DNA from: Pseudomonadota bacterium
GTDB lineage: Bacteria; Pseudomonadota; Alphaproteobacteria; Acetobacterales; Acetobacteraceae
Assembly (NCBI GenBank): GCA_019351895.1
Contig: JABBOH010000007.1
Span: 84,660-133,553 of the forward strand
Direction of reading: 5' to 3'
Length of the DNA: 48,894 bases
In this document: positions 28,614 through 37,549 of the stretch, in pieces
How the letters are laid out: each line of letters opens with the position of its first letter
How positions within the stretch are numbered: the stretch's first letter is position 1
Notes under the pieces: generated by a model
The model's database searches: none
What the model saw: only the letters and a program-made list of their open reading frames with translations
Told to the model about the DNA's origin: nothing
Translations under genes and position numbers: made by a program

Positions 28614-29569
28614 TCCCGGCCTCCGAAGGAGATGCGTGGGTTGAGCGCCGAGTAGAGCAGATCGGCGATGAGATTGGCGCCGACATAGACTACGCCGATG
28701 ACGAGGATGCCGGCCGCGAGCATGGGGAAGTCCTTCGCCTTGGCGGCGGCGAAGATCAGGCTGCCGATGCCGTGGTAGTTGAACAGCGTCTCGACCACGA
28801 CGAGGCCGCCGATGAGATAGCCCGTCTGCGTCGCGATGACGGTGATCGTCGGCAGCAGCGCGTTGCGCAGCACATGCCGCCAGATCACCTGCCGGTAGGT
28901 GAGCCCTTTGAGCACGGCGGTGCGGGTGTAGTCGGATGTCAGCGCCTCGATCATGCCGGCCCGCGCCATGCGCGCGATGTAGCCGAACAGGATCATGAAA
29001 AGCGGGATCGAGGGCATCAGCAGGTAATAGATCGTCGTGAAGAACCCGGCATGGGAGGGCGGCGTCGCCGTCAGCGGGAAGATCCGCAGCCAGATGCTGA
29101 AGACCATGATGAAGACGATGCCCGAGACGAATTCGGGCACGACCGTCGCGGACAGTCCGGCGATGACGATGGTGCGGTCGACCCAGGTGTTCACTCGGAG
29201 CGCGGCGACCACGCCACCGAGGATGCCGAGCGGCACGACAAGCACGAAGGCGATGCCGGCGAGCTTGAGCGAGTTGAGCAACGCGTGCCCGATGAAGGGC
29301 GCGACCGGCGCGCGATAGGTATAGGACTGGCCCATGTTGCCGTGCAGCATGCCGGTGATCCAGCTCCAGTACTGCACGAGCAACGGACGATCGACGCCGA
29401 GCTGATGGTTCAGCGCGGCGACCGAGCGCGCATCCGCGAAGGGCCCGAGGATGGCGCGGCCGACATCCCCGGGAAGAATCTGGCAGCCCGCGAACACGAT
29501 GACGCTGAGCAACCACAAGGTGATCACGGCCAGCATGAGCCGGTAGAGAATGGCGCGGTAGAGCCTCAT
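28610..29569 (-). CDS. Peptide-type ABC transporter permease, DppB-like
   Basis: A 319-aa permease. The N-terminal RLMLAVITLWLLSVIVF and LPGDVGRAILG, the motif LGVDRPLLVQYWSWI, and the EAA loop YTRTAVLKGLTYRQVIWRHVLRNA are typical of DppB/GsiC-type subunits, with about six membrane segments. It lies 27 bp behind the binding-protein gene. It pairs with the DppC-like permease encoded next. Confidence 0.92.
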   Translation of the reverse strand: MRLYRAILYRLMLAVITLWLLSVIVFAGCQILPGDVGRAILGPFADARSVAALNHQLGVDRPLLVQYWSWITGMLHGNMGQSYTYRAPVAPFIGHALLNSLKLAGIAFVLVVPLGILGGVVAALRVNTWVDRTIVIAGLSATVVPEFVSGIVFIMVFSIWLRIFPLTATPPSHAGFFTTIYYLLMPSIPLFMILFGYIARMARAGMIEALTSDYTRTAVLKGLTYRQVIWRHVLRNALLPTITVIATQTGYLIGGLVVVETLFNYHGIGSLIFAAAKAKDFPMLAAGILVIGVVYVGANLIADLLYSALNPRISFGGRE

Positions 29570-29596
29570 GCTGAGATGCGTTCCCTCTGCTGTCCG

Positions 29597-31261
29597 TCAG
29601 CTCTGGCTGATGCTCACCGTCTGCAGGAACGGGCGATCGCCGATCGCCGGCAGGCCCGAAACCGCCTTCGATGTCGCATAGAGATAGTTGTAGAAATAGG
29701 CGAAGATGATTGGCGTCTCGTCGAGCAGCAGTTCCTCGATCTTGCCCGAGACGGCGCGCTGCCCGGTGAGGTCGAGCGCCTTCACGTAGTCGACGACGAG
29801 CCCGTCATAGGTCGGGTTGTGGAAGCGTGCGGCGTTCCACGTGCCGGTGCTCGTCAGCGGCGCGTTGAGGAAGACGTTCGGCACCCCGCGATTGCCGTAG
29901 TCGGTAATGCCGAGCGGCACGTCCAGCCAATCCGACTGTCCGGGAACCGCCTTGCCGTAATACGCGTCCTGGCTCTCGATGTGCAGGTTGATCTCGATGC
30001 CGATCTTCTTGGCAAAGCTCTTTATGAGCACAGCGTAGTCAGGGATTTCGAGGAACTGTTCGGTGGTCAGCGTGACCGAGAAGCCGTGACCGACGCCCGC
30101 TTGTTCCAGAAGATCGCGGGCCTTCTTGAGATCCTGGTCGCGCTGCGGAACCGAAAGATCCGTGGACGGGAAGGCTTTGCAGAAGGGGCTGTCGTTACCG
30201 ATATCGGCATGCCCCTGGAACAGCCCGCGCACGAGCGCCTTGCGGTTGAGCGACAGCGCGAGCGCTTGCCGGACGCGCTTGTCCTTGAAGGGGCCCGCAT
30301 TGCACTGCATGTGCACCTGCTCATGCGCGCTCGACTTGCAGCTGATGATGTTGAACTGCGGGTTGCCGAGGATCGCGCGGCCCGCCGCGACCGGCATCTG
30401 GGCCAACATATCGACCTGACCGCCCTGCAACGCCAGCACCTGCGGCTGCATGTCGGCGTAGAAGGTGAATTCGGTCCGGTCCAGAAGGGCCTTCGTTCCC
30501 CAATAATGTTCGTTGCGCACGAAGGAGGCGCCGACCTTCGGGATGTATTTCTCGAGCTTGAACGGGCCGGTGCCGATGAAGCTCTTTTCGAAGCCGCCGG
30601 AATAGTTCGCGGGCAGGATCACGAGGTTATAATTGTCGGACGATAATACGTAGGGAAAGTTCCCGTTCGGGGCGTCGAGGTGGAAGGCGACGGTGTAGTC
30701 GTCGACCTTCTGGCTGTGGCCCGGCGAAAGCACGCCCTTGAAGGCCGAAAGCGCGTTCGACCCATTCTTCGGATTGACCAGTCGCTCGACGCTCGCGACC
30801 ACGGCGTCGGCGTTCATCGGCTCGCCGTTGAAGAACTTGACCCCCTGGCGAATCTTGAAGGTCCAGACGGAACCATCCTTGTTCGGCGACCAGCTGGTCG
30901 CGAGTACAGGCTTGAGGGTGAAATCCGGGTTGAGCGTGCAGAGATACTCGGCCGTCTGCATGGCCATCATGAGGCCGCCGTCATCGGCGATGGTCACGGG
31001 ATCGATCGCGCCGGCGGGCATCGTCATGGCGACGCGAAGCGTGCCTCCCGTGGGCCCGGCCGCGCGGGCCGGACGGGCCCCCGCCATGCCCATCGCGCCC
31101 GCGAGCGTGCCGAGCAGCGGCAGCGAAAGCCCGAGACGCGTCCCATGCGCCAGAAAGCCACGCCGGTCGATGCGGCCCGCGAGGGCGTTGTCCATAAGGT
31201 CGTTCTCGACCTCCGACAGGTTGCGCCGGATTTGAGAGATCAGGGGATCGCGCTTGGACAT
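29597..31261 (-). CDS. ABC transporter substrate-binding protein, family 5 (Tat-exported)
   Basis: A 554-aa periplasmic solute-binding protein. After a 30-aa charged N-region comes a twin-arginine signal DRRGFLAHG (32-40) plus a hydrophobic stretch, with cleavage expected after ARPARA (about 67). The SBP_bac_5 fold shows TLRVAMTMPAGAIDPV, LATSWSPNKDGSVWTFKIR, GVKFFNGEPMNADAVVAS and GTGPFKLEKY. The Tat signal suggests export of a folded protein. ATG 31261 (GAGGA about 5 nt upstream) is preferred to 31285. First gene of the leftward importer operon, divergent from lysR. Confidence 0.92.
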   Translation of the reverse strand: MSKRDPLISQIRRNLSEVENDLMDNALAGRIDRRGFLAHGTRLGLSLPLLGTLAGAMGMAGARPARAAGPTGGTLRVAMTMPAGAIDPVTIADDGGLMMAMQTAEYLCTLNPDFTLKPVLATSWSPNKDGSVWTFKIRQGVKFFNGEPMNADAVVASVERLVNPKNGSNALSAFKGVLSPGHSQKVDDYTVAFHLDAPNGNFPYVLSSDNYNLVILPANYSGGFEKSFIGTGPFKLEKYIPKVGASFVRNEHYWGTKALLDRTEFTFYADMQPQVLALQGGQVDMLAQMPVAAGRAILGNPQFNIISCKSSAHEQVHMQCNAGPFKDKRVRQALALSLNRKALVRGLFQGHADIGNDSPFCKAFPSTDLSVPQRDQDLKKARDLLEQAGVGHGFSVTLTTEQFLEIPDYAVLIKSFAKKIGIEINLHIESQDAYYGKAVPGQSDWLDVPLGITDYGNRGVPNVFLNAPLTSTGTWNAARFHNPTYDGLVVDYVKALDLTGQRAVSGKIEELLLDETPIIFAYFYNYLYATSKAVSGLPAIGDRPFLQTVSISQS

Positions 31262-31382
31262 TTTATCCTCATGGTTGGACCGCAAGCCGGCTCAGCAGGC
31301 AGGGCTGTGACGAGATCTCGCAGCTACGACAATTGCGCCTCGGCTATGCGCGGCGGGTATGGGATGACGGCGCGAATCTGTG

Positions 31383-31448
31383 CCTTTGTCAAATTCTGAG
31401 CGATCCATCTCATGCCTAGGCGCGCGCGGCCCCAAAGGACCCTTTGTC
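31383..31448. promoter_or_regulatory. Paired CCTTTGTC repeats with inverted CAAAGG in the ABC/lysR divergent region
   Basis: CCTTTGTC occurs at 31383-31390 and again at 31441-31448. The second copy forms a palindrome CAAAGG-AC-CCTTTG (31433-31446). They sit near the middle of the 358-bp gap between the binding-protein start and lysR, where operator sites are expected. This is inferred from position and symmetry only. Confidence 0.35.
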
Positions 31449-31540
31449 CGTGGCTGACACAGCAAGGATGATGCCACGCTTGCCCCGCGGCGCGGTTTTT
31501 ACGCAAGGCAGCGCGCATTGGGCTGAGGGCCGGGACCCGC

Positions 31541-31559
31541 TTGCACTCTGGTTGAGCAA
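31541..31559. promoter_or_regulatory. Candidate LysR-type operator (TTGC-N11-GCAA)
   Basis: A dyad TTGC (31541-31544), 11 bases, GCAA (31556-31559), matching the T-N11-A spacing of LysR-regulator boxes. It lies 60 bp upstream of the lysR start, as expected for autoregulation combined with control of the divergent importer operon. Confidence 0.45.
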
Positions 31560-31619
31560 ATGCCTAGACAATATGGTGCGGGCGGGTCGCTTCATCGTGC
31601 CGCCGCTGAAAGGATTCCG

Positions 31620-32546
31620 ATGCCGGTGATCGACCGGAAGTGGTTGCCGCTGAACGCGCTGCGGGCTTTCGAGGCGGTTGGCCGCCAACTCAGCTTCACC
31701 GGCGGCGCGCAGGCGCTGCATGTGTCGCAAAGCGCACTCAGCCGCCACGTCGCGAGCCTTGAGGATCTGCTCGGACGCCCGCTGCTGGAACGCAGGCCGG
31801 CGGGTCTCGCGCTGACGCCCGCCGGGGCGGCGCTGCTGCCCGTGGTGCGCAAATCCTTCGACCGGCTGGAGGAGGTGATGAACGGCATCCTGCGCGAGGA
31901 AGCCGGGCGCCAGCGCCGCCTTCGCGTGCATATGGCGCCGTCCTTCCTGCATCAGGTGGCGCTGCCCATCCTCGGCGACTTCCGGCGCGAGTTCCCAGAC
32001 ATTCTGATCGACGTGTCCAGCAGCAACGGCACGGGCCTGCCGCCGACGGAGGTCGATGTCGCGGTCGTCTACGACCGTCCGCAGGGCGGCGACACGGTGC
32101 GCGACCTGCTCTGGATCGTGCGCGTCACGCCGGTCTGCGCGCCGTCGGTTGCCGCGAAAAGCGCGGGGCTGGACATGGCGAGCTTCCTGGCGGGGCAGGA
32201 GCTTCTGCATGTGAAGCTGCAGGGCGAGCCGATCGGCACGCACTGGTCGCACTTCGCGCGCCAGCAGGGGATCGTGCTCGACGCTCAGCGCGGCGTGGCC
32301 TTCGATACGGCGACGGTCGCGGCGCAGTACGCGGCCTCGGGGCAGGGCGTGTTGCTGGCGGATATCGATATGTTCGCGTCCGAGATGGCGCAGGGGCGGC
32401 TCGTCGCTCCCTATGATGTCGTGACCGAGGACGGCTACGGCTATTACCTCGCGCTTCACTCCGAGGATCTCGGCGACCCCGCCATCAGCCTGTTCCGGTC
32501 GTGGATGATCGCGCGCCTCGGCCGCGCCATTCGCAAGGCCGCCTGA
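31620..32546 (+). CDS. LysR-family transcriptional regulator (GcvA-like)
   Basis: A 308-aa regulator. The N-terminal winged HTH (LNALRAFEAVGRQLSFTGGA, HVSQSALSRHVASLED; about 10-50) and PLLERRPAGLALTPAGAALL are typical of the GcvA/AmpR branch. The C-terminal two-lobed effector domain spans about 90-295. ATG 31620 has AAGGA 7 nt upstream; the earlier in-frame ATG at 31560 does not. Its divergent position beside the peptide-type importer suggests it controls that operon. The sulfotransferase gene follows by 16 bp and is probably co-transcribed. Confidence 0.92.
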   Translation: MPVIDRKWLPLNALRAFEAVGRQLSFTGGAQALHVSQSALSRHVASLEDLLGRPLLERRPAGLALTPAGAALLPVVRKSFDRLEEVMNGILREEAGRQRRLRVHMAPSFLHQVALPILGDFRREFPDILIDVSSSNGTGLPPTEVDVAVVYDRPQGGDTVRDLLWIVRVTPVCAPSVAAKSAGLDMASFLAGQELLHVKLQGEPIGTHWSHFARQQGIVLDAQRGVAFDTATVAAQYAASGQGVLLADIDMFASEMAQGRLVAPYDVVTEDGYGYYLALHSEDLGDPAISLFRSWMIARLGRAIRKAA

Positions 32547-32562
32547 AGGGCGCGGAGGCGGC

Positions 32563-33390
32563 ATGGGCCAGATCGTCTGGATCGCCTCCTACCCTAAATC
32601 CGGCAGCACCTGGCTGCGTGCCTTCCTGCACAACTACATCCGCGACGCGGACGCGCCGCATGACATCAATAGCCTGATGGACCTGACGACCGGCGAAAGC
32701 GCCGCTTCGCGGTTCCGCCGGCACGACCCGCGCCCTGCCTCGCAATACAGCATCGCCGAGGTCCAGCGCCTGCGCCCGCTCGTGCATCGGGAGATGGCGG
32801 CGGCCCATCCGGGCGTCGTCTTCGTCAAGACCCATAGCGCCCTGCTGGTGGTCGAGGGGGTGCAGACAATCACCCGCGAGGTGACGGCGGGTGCCGTCTA
32901 CATCCTGCGCGACCCGCGCGACGTGGCGATCTCCTACAGCCGGCATCTGGGTCGATCGCTCGACGAGACGATCGCCATCATGGCGGATGTGGAGGCCGCG
33001 ACCGGCGGCACGGACGACGTGGTCTATCAGCGGCTGAGTTCCTGGTCCGCCCATGTCCATTTCTGGACGCGCCGGCCGCATCCCACGCTGCACGTCATGC
33101 GCTACGAGGACCTGGTCGCCACGCCCGAGGCCAGCTTCGGCGGCCTGATCCGCTTCATGGGCCAGGAGCCGGACGAGGCGCGGCTGGGGCGCGCGATCCG
33201 CTTCTCGGACTTCGCCGAGCTCAAGGCGCAGGAGGAGGCGCATGGCTTTATCGAGCAGCCTTCGGCGTCGAGCGGCCGGTTCTTCCGCGAGGGTCGAGCG
33301 GGGCAGTGGCGGGAGGTGCTGAGCCCCGCGCAGGCGGCGCGGATCGAGCGCGACCACGGCGACGTGATGCGCCGCTTCGGCTATCTCTGA
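32563..33390 (+). CDS. Sulfotransferase domain protein (PAPS-dependent)
   Basis: A 275-aa cytosolic sulfotransferase-fold protein. The 5'-phosphosulfate loop YPKSGSTWLRAF (10-21) and the 3'-phosphate motif ILRDPRDVAISYSRHLG (about 113-129), including the conserved Arg and Ser, are intact. GGRF at the usual C-terminal RKG position reads as SSGRFFREGRAGQW. Substrates of such bacterial enzymes are carbohydrates, lipids or phenols; the target is unknown here. GGAGG lies 4 nt before the ATG. It follows lysR by 16 bp. Confidence 0.87.
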   Translation: MGQIVWIASYPKSGSTWLRAFLHNYIRDADAPHDINSLMDLTTGESAASRFRRHDPRPASQYSIAEVQRLRPLVHREMAAAHPGVVFVKTHSALLVVEGVQTITREVTAGAVYILRDPRDVAISYSRHLGRSLDETIAIMADVEAATGGTDDVVYQRLSSWSAHVHFWTRRPHPTLHVMRYEDLVATPEASFGGLIRFMGQEPDEARLGRAIRFSDFAELKAQEEAHGFIEQPSASSGRFFREGRAGQWREVLSPAQAARIERDHGDVMRRFGYL

Positions 33391-33423
33391 CCCCCGAGAG
33401 GTGGCGGCCGCCGCAAAAAGAAA

Positions 33424-33458
33424 CGGCCCGGAAGGCTGGTTTCCCAGCCGCCGGGCCG
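33424..33458 (-). terminator. Rho-independent terminator of the alpha/beta hydrolase gene
   Basis: Strong stem CGGCCCGG...CCGGGCCG with a second stem GGCTGG/CCAGCC inside. Read leftward it is followed by TTTCTTTTTG, a U-rich tail, so it works best for the leftward hydrolase gene. Read rightward the same stem may weakly terminate the sulfotransferase transcript. Confidence 0.75.
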
Positions 33459-33502
33459 CGACAGCCCCACGATACGAGGCCAAGGAGCGATAGAGAAAGG
33501 GC

Positions 33503-34168
33503 TCAGTCGGCGGCCAGCGCCATCTGCCGGCGCGCCATCGTCTTGCGCACATAGTCCTCGGTTTCCTCGCCGATGCGGTCGGCGAAGTTCGCCATCACAT
33601 GATCGGCGCCCTCATAGACGCGGTAGTCGATCGTTACGCCCTTCTGGGTGTTGAGCTTGTCGACCAGCTTTCGCACGCCGGGTTCCGCCACCATTTCGTC
33701 GGCATCGCCATGGATCAGAAGGCCGCCGGTCGGGCAGGGGGCAAGGAAGCCGAAATCGTAATGCGTGGCCGGCGGCGCGACGCTGATCCAGCCCGAGATC
33801 TCGGGGCGGCGCATGAGCAGCTGCATGCCGACGAAGGCGCCGAAGGAGTAGCCCGCGATCCACAAGCCGCCGGAATTCGGATTGACCGACTGCATCCAGT
33901 CGAGCGCGCCCGCCGCATCGCTGATCTCGCCGATCCCGCCGTCATAGCGGCCCTGGCTGCGGCCGACGCCGCGGAAGTTGAACCGCATCACCGAGAAGCC
34001 GAGGCGCTGGAAGGCCTGGAACATGACATAGGTGATCCGATTATTCATCGTCCCACCATGCAGAGGGTGCGGGTGCAGCACGAGGGCGAGCGGGGCGCCC
34101 GTCTCCTTGCTGTGGTGGTAGCGGCCTTCCAAACGACCATCGGGGCCGGCGAACATCACTTCAGGCAT
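33503..34168 (-). CDS. Alpha/beta hydrolase (COG2945-like)
   Basis: A 221-aa alpha/beta hydrolase. Oxyanion region LHPHPLHGGTMNN (31-43), nucleophile elbow GYSFGAFVG (Ser in GYSFG, about 106-110), Asp in HGDADEMV and His in EGADHVM complete a Ser-Asp-His triad. It matches the COG2945 group of predicted hydrolases, which often sit beside Fe-S/desulfurase genes in alphaproteobacteria (recollection of context, not shown here). Divergent from the cysE operon. Confidence 0.86.
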   Translation of the reverse strand: MPEVMFAGPDGRLEGRYHHSKETGAPLALVLHPHPLHGGTMNNRITYVMFQAFQRLGFSVMRFNFRGVGRSQGRYDGGIGEISDAAGALDWMQSVNPNSGGLWIAGYSFGAFVGMQLLMRRPEISGWISVAPPATHYDFGFLAPCPTGGLLIHGDADEMVAEPGVRKLVDKLNTQKGVTIDYRVYEGADHVMANFADRIGEETEDYVRKTMARRQMALAAD

Positions 34169-34548
34169 GGCGCTCTAAAACCTATTTTTGATAGCGATTG
34201 GGCCGTCCGGCAAGCCGGGCGACCGTCCAAGGCAAGCCCCTTCGAATAGCGGCCGCGCGCGGAAACTGCATCGACATTCGTGCCTCCGGCGTTTCAACTC
34301 CAAGTCACCAGTGCCGGCGGGCCGATACCGATGGCGTCGGCTGAAGCGCGGACCTCAGCCGCCGATCAGACGCTTACGGACAATGGAAGCGCCGGACGCG
34401 AAACCTGCCTCAGGGCCGCTCTGGCCTCAGGGAGCGAAAACGCGAAGAAACAGGAAGGGATAGCAGCCGCCCCGGCAAAGCCGTTTCTATGTCCAGGACA
34501 TCGATGATAATACGGTGGCAAGCTGTCGATTTCATACGGAAATGTCGC
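34169..34548. promoter_or_regulatory. Divergent promoter region of hydrolase and cysE operon
   Basis: A 380-bp gap without a credible gene. It holds a 9-bp direct repeat GCCTCAGGG at 34407-34415 and 34424-34432 (17-bp period, nearly two helical turns) and a -10-like TGATAAT at 34505-34511 about 38 nt before the chosen cysE start, with no good -35. No IscR-type site or riboswitch was recognised. Confidence 0.35.
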
Positions 34549-35247
34549 ATGGCCTTTATGTTTCTGCGCGAGAGCATCCAGGCCTATCGGGAGCGGGATC
34601 CCGCCGCACGCTCGTCTTTAGAGGTATTCTTCTGCTACCCCGGTCTCCATGCGGTTATATGGCACCGAATGGCCAGCCGCCTTTGGCATGGGGGTGCCAC
34701 GTCCCTCGCGCGCTTCCTCGCCCATATCGGCCGCTGGCTGACGGGAATCGAGATCCACCCGGCTGCCAAGCTCGGCCGGCGCCTCGTGATCGACCACGGC
34801 ATGGGCCTCGTCATCGGTGAGACCGCCGAGGTCGGGGACGACGTGACGCTCTACCATCAGGTGACGCTCGGCGGCACCAGCCTGAGCCACGGCAAGCGGC
34901 ATCCGACGATCGGCAACAACGTGATCATCGGGGCCGGCGCCAAGATCCTCGGCGCGATCACCGTGGGGGATGGAGCCCGGATCGGCGCCAACGCGCTCGT
35001 CATCCGCCCGGTGCCGCCCGGAACCACCATGGTCGGCGCGCCTGCCCGTCCGCTCGACCGGGTGCGGCGCGATCCCTGCTTCGACGCCTATGGCACGCCC
35101 TGCGGGGAAATGTCGGTCGATCCGCTGCTGCGCGACATCGAGACGCTGCGGCTGGAACTCGCCGAACTGGAGGCGCGCGTGGCCCACATCGCCGAGGCGA
35201 CGGCCGTCGCGCAGCCTGCCGAGGCGAGCCGCGCCGCCGCGGAATGA
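34549..35247 (+). CDS. cysE: Serine O-acetyltransferase
   Basis: A 232-aa hexapeptide-repeat acyltransferase of the short EpsC-like type, making O-acetylserine from serine and acetyl-CoA for cysteine synthesis. Helical N-domain, then left-handed beta helix with catalytic region [20 protein letters not shown] (81-100), [20 protein letters not shown] (103-122) and VGAPARPL at the end. ATG 34549 matches the family start ([20 protein letters not shown]); the frame upstream to 34489 would cover the -10-like element. Its last four bases overlap the next gene (ATGA). It leads the sulfur operon, supplying the cysteine precursor. Confidence 0.93.
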   Translation: MAFMFLRESIQAYRERDPAARSSLEVFFCYPGLHAVIWHRMASRLWHGGATSLARFLAHIGRWLTGIEIHPAAKLGRRLVIDHGMGLVIGETAEVGDDVTLYHQVTLGGTSLSHGKRHPTIGNNVIIGAGAKILGAITVGDGARIGANALVIRPVPPGTTMVGAPARPLDRVRRDPCFDAYGTPCGEMSVDPLLRDIETLRLELAELEARVAHIAEATAVAQPAEASRAAAE

Positions 35248-36356
35248 TGGGCGCCACCCGCATCTACCTCGACGCCAACGCGACCGAGCCGCTGCGTCCC
35301 GAGGCGCGCGCGGCGATGGTCGCGGCGCTCGACATTGTCGGGAACCCGTCCTCGATCCATGGCGAGGGCAGGGCCGCGCGCCGAATTCTGGAGGATGCGC
35401 GGGAGGCGCTCGCCGCCCGGTTCGGGGGGGCGGCGCGCGACGTGATCTTCACCTCGGGCGGGACCGAGGCCAATGCGCTCGCCATTCATGGCCTCGCCCG
35501 CGGCGGGCGGGTGCTGCGGAGCGCCACCGAACATGCGGCCGTGATCGCTGCGGCCGGCGAGGCGGCAGGCGTTGTGCCGGTCGATCGTGAGGGCCGCCTG
35601 CGGCTCGAGGATCTCGCCGAACGTCTGGCCGCCGAGCGGCCGGCGCTGGTCTGCGTCATGCTTGCCAACAACGAGACGGGCACGGTCCAGCCGGTCGCCG
35701 ACATCGCGGCGCTCTGCCGTGCGGCGGGCGCGCTGCTCCACGTCGACGCGGTGCAGGCGGCGGGCCGGCTGCCGCTCGACCTCGGGCAGCTCGGTGCGGA
35801 CAGCCTCGCCGTCTCGGGGCACAAGCTTGGCGGCCCGACGGGGGCGGGGGCACTGCTGCTGACACCGGAGACGGCCGGGCGGCTGGCGCCGCTGCAGCTT
35901 GGCGGCGGGCAGGAACGCGGGCGGCGCGGCGGCACGCCGGCACTGCCCGCCATCGCGGGCTTCGCGGCGGCTGCCACCGCCGCCCTGCCAGGGGATGCCG
36001 CGAGGCTCGCGCCGCTGCGCGATGCGATCGAAGCTGCGGCCATCGCGGCGGGCGGCGTCGTGCTCGGCGGCGGCGCGGCGCGGCTGCCGAACACCACCTG
36101 CCTTGCATTGGCCGGCGTGCGCTCCGAGTCGCAGGTCATCGCGCTCGACCTCGCGGGGCTCGCGGTCTCGGCGGGCGCGGCCTGCTCCTCCGGCAAGGTA
36201 GCCCGCAGCCATGTGCTGGAGGCGATGGGCCTCGGGGTCCTGGCGGGCGAGGCCATCCGTGTATCGCTGCCCTGGAACGCCGAGGCCGCCCATGTGACGG
36301 TCTTCGCCGCGGCCTACCTCGCCATCGTGGAGCGCATGAGACGAAAAGCGGCATGA
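35244..36356 (+). CDS. Cysteine desulfurase, class V PLP enzyme (paralogue 1)
   Basis: A 370-aa NifS/IscS-family enzyme removing sulfur from cysteine as a protein persulfide. PLP lysine in SGHKLGG (Lys194), His97 in TEHAAV, Asp168/Gln171 in HVDAVQ, catalytic Cys314 in [15 protein letters not shown] (short loop with the family S-S-G-K motif). It opens with [11 protein letters not shown], a departure from the usual DNNATT. It overlaps cysE and the next desulfurase by four bases each. It is clearly distinct in sequence from paralogue 2, so this is an old duplication rather than a recent one. Confidence 0.92.
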   Translation: MMGATRIYLDANATEPLRPEARAAMVAALDIVGNPSSIHGEGRAARRILEDAREALAARFGGAARDVIFTSGGTEANALAIHGLARGGRVLRSATEHAAVIAAAGEAAGVVPVDREGRLRLEDLAERLAAERPALVCVMLANNETGTVQPVADIAALCRAAGALLHVDAVQAAGRLPLDLGQLGADSLAVSGHKLGGPTGAGALLLTPETAGRLAPLQLGGGQERGRRGGTPALPAIAGFAAAATAALPGDAARLAPLRDAIEAAAIAAGGVVLGGGAARLPNTTCLALAGVRSESQVIALDLAGLAVSAGAACSSGKVARSHVLEAMGLGVLAGEAIRVSLPWNAEAAHVTVFAAAYLAIVERMRRKAA

Positions 36357-37543
36357 TCTACCTCGACAACCATGCGACGACCCCGTGCGACCCGCGCGTC
36401 GTGGCGGCCATGCTCCCCTGGTTCACCGAACGGTTCGGCAACGCCGGCAGCGTGGAGCATGCGCCAGGACGCGCGGCGGCTGAGGCGGTGGAGGAGGCCC
36501 GCGCCCAGGTCGCCCGGCTGATCGGGGCCGCCGCCTCGGAGATCGTCTTCACCTCAGGCGCTACCGAATCGAACAACCTCGCCATCAAGGGCGCCGCCCG
36601 CTTCGCCCAGTCCATGGGGCACGGGCGGCGGCGGATCGTCACGCTCGCGACCGAGCATCACGCGGTGCTCGATTGTGTGGCCGATCTCGCGGGAGAGGGT
36701 CTCGAGCCCGTCATCCTGGCCGTCGGTCGAGACGGGCTGCTCGACCCGGGCGTGCTCTCGCGGGCATTGGAGGTGCCGACGCTGCTCGTCAGCATCATGG
36801 CCGTGAACAACGAGATCGGCGTGACACAGGACCTTCCGGAGCTCGGGGCGCTGGTGAAGGCCGCCGGGGCGGCGTTTCACGTCGATGCCGCGCAGGCGGC
36901 GGGGCGGATGCCGCTGGATGTGGGCGCCATCGGGGCCGATCTCGTCTCGCTCTCGGGGCACAAGATGTATGGGCCCAAGGGCATCGGCGCGCTTTTCGTC
37001 CGTCGCCGGCCGCGCATGCGGCTTGCGCCCCTGTTCTCGGGCGGCGGGCAGGAGCGGGGGCTGCGCCCGGGCACCCTGCCGGTGCCGCTGATCGTCGCGA
37101 TGGGCGAGGCGGCGCGGCTGGCTTTTGCCGAGGGGACAGCGGAGACGGCGCGTCTTCGGCTTCAGACCGCGCGGCTGTGGGAGCGGCTGAGTTCGCAGCG
37201 CCCCGGCCTCATGCTGAACGGCCATCCGGTCCGGCGGGTGGCCGGCAACCTCAACCTTACTTTCCCCGAAGTGCCCGCCTCGGCCATCCTCGCGGCGGCG
37301 CCTGACCTCTGCCTCTCGACCAGTTCGGCCTGCACCACGGGGCCCGAGGGCGAAGTGGGGCCGAGCCACGTGCTGACCGCCATCGGCCTCCCGGCGGAGG
37401 CGGCACGGCGCAGCTTGCGCATTGGATTGGGACGATTTACCTCCGACCAAGATGTGGAGGATGCGGCCACGGCCTTGGTGGCGGCGAGCCAGCCCCACGG
37501 GTCCTCGGCGGCATCGCCGGACAAGCAACGCCAAAGGACATGA
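36353..37543 (+). CDS. Cysteine desulfurase, class V PLP enzyme (paralogue 2, IscS-like)
   Basis: A 396-aa IscS-like enzyme. [15 protein letters not shown] at the start, ATEHHAVLD (His102/103), HVDAAQAAG (Asp178), PLP lysine Lys204 in SGHKMYGPKG, and catalytic Cys327 in STSSACTTGPEGEVGPSHVL. The longer Cys loop (TTGPEGE) differs from paralogue 1 and is nearer to IscS-type loops. It starts four bases inside paralogue 1 and ends 6 bp before the ferredoxin gene. Two different desulfurases in one operon with no IscU scaffold is unusual; division of labour is inferred, not shown. Confidence 0.92.
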   Translation: MIYLDNHATTPCDPRVVAAMLPWFTERFGNAGSVEHAPGRAAAEAVEEARAQVARLIGAAASEIVFTSGATESNNLAIKGAARFAQSMGHGRRRIVTLATEHHAVLDCVADLAGEGLEPVILAVGRDGLLDPGVLSRALEVPTLLVSIMAVNNEIGVTQDLPELGALVKAAGAAFHVDAAQAAGRMPLDVGAIGADLVSLSGHKMYGPKGIGALFVRRRPRMRLAPLFSGGGQERGLRPGTLPVPLIVAMGEAARLAFAEGTAETARLRLQTARLWERLSSQRPGLMLNGHPVRRVAGNLNLTFPEVPASAILAAAPDLCLSTSSACTTGPEGEVGPSHVLTAIGLPAEAARRSLRIGLGRFTSDQDVEDAATALVAASQPHGSSAASPDKQRQRT

Positions 37544-37549
37544 GACCCG

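Noticed and set aside
28772-30646. 624-aa open frame opposite the binding-protein and permease genes
   Set aside because: Spans two real genes on the other strand and has no domain.
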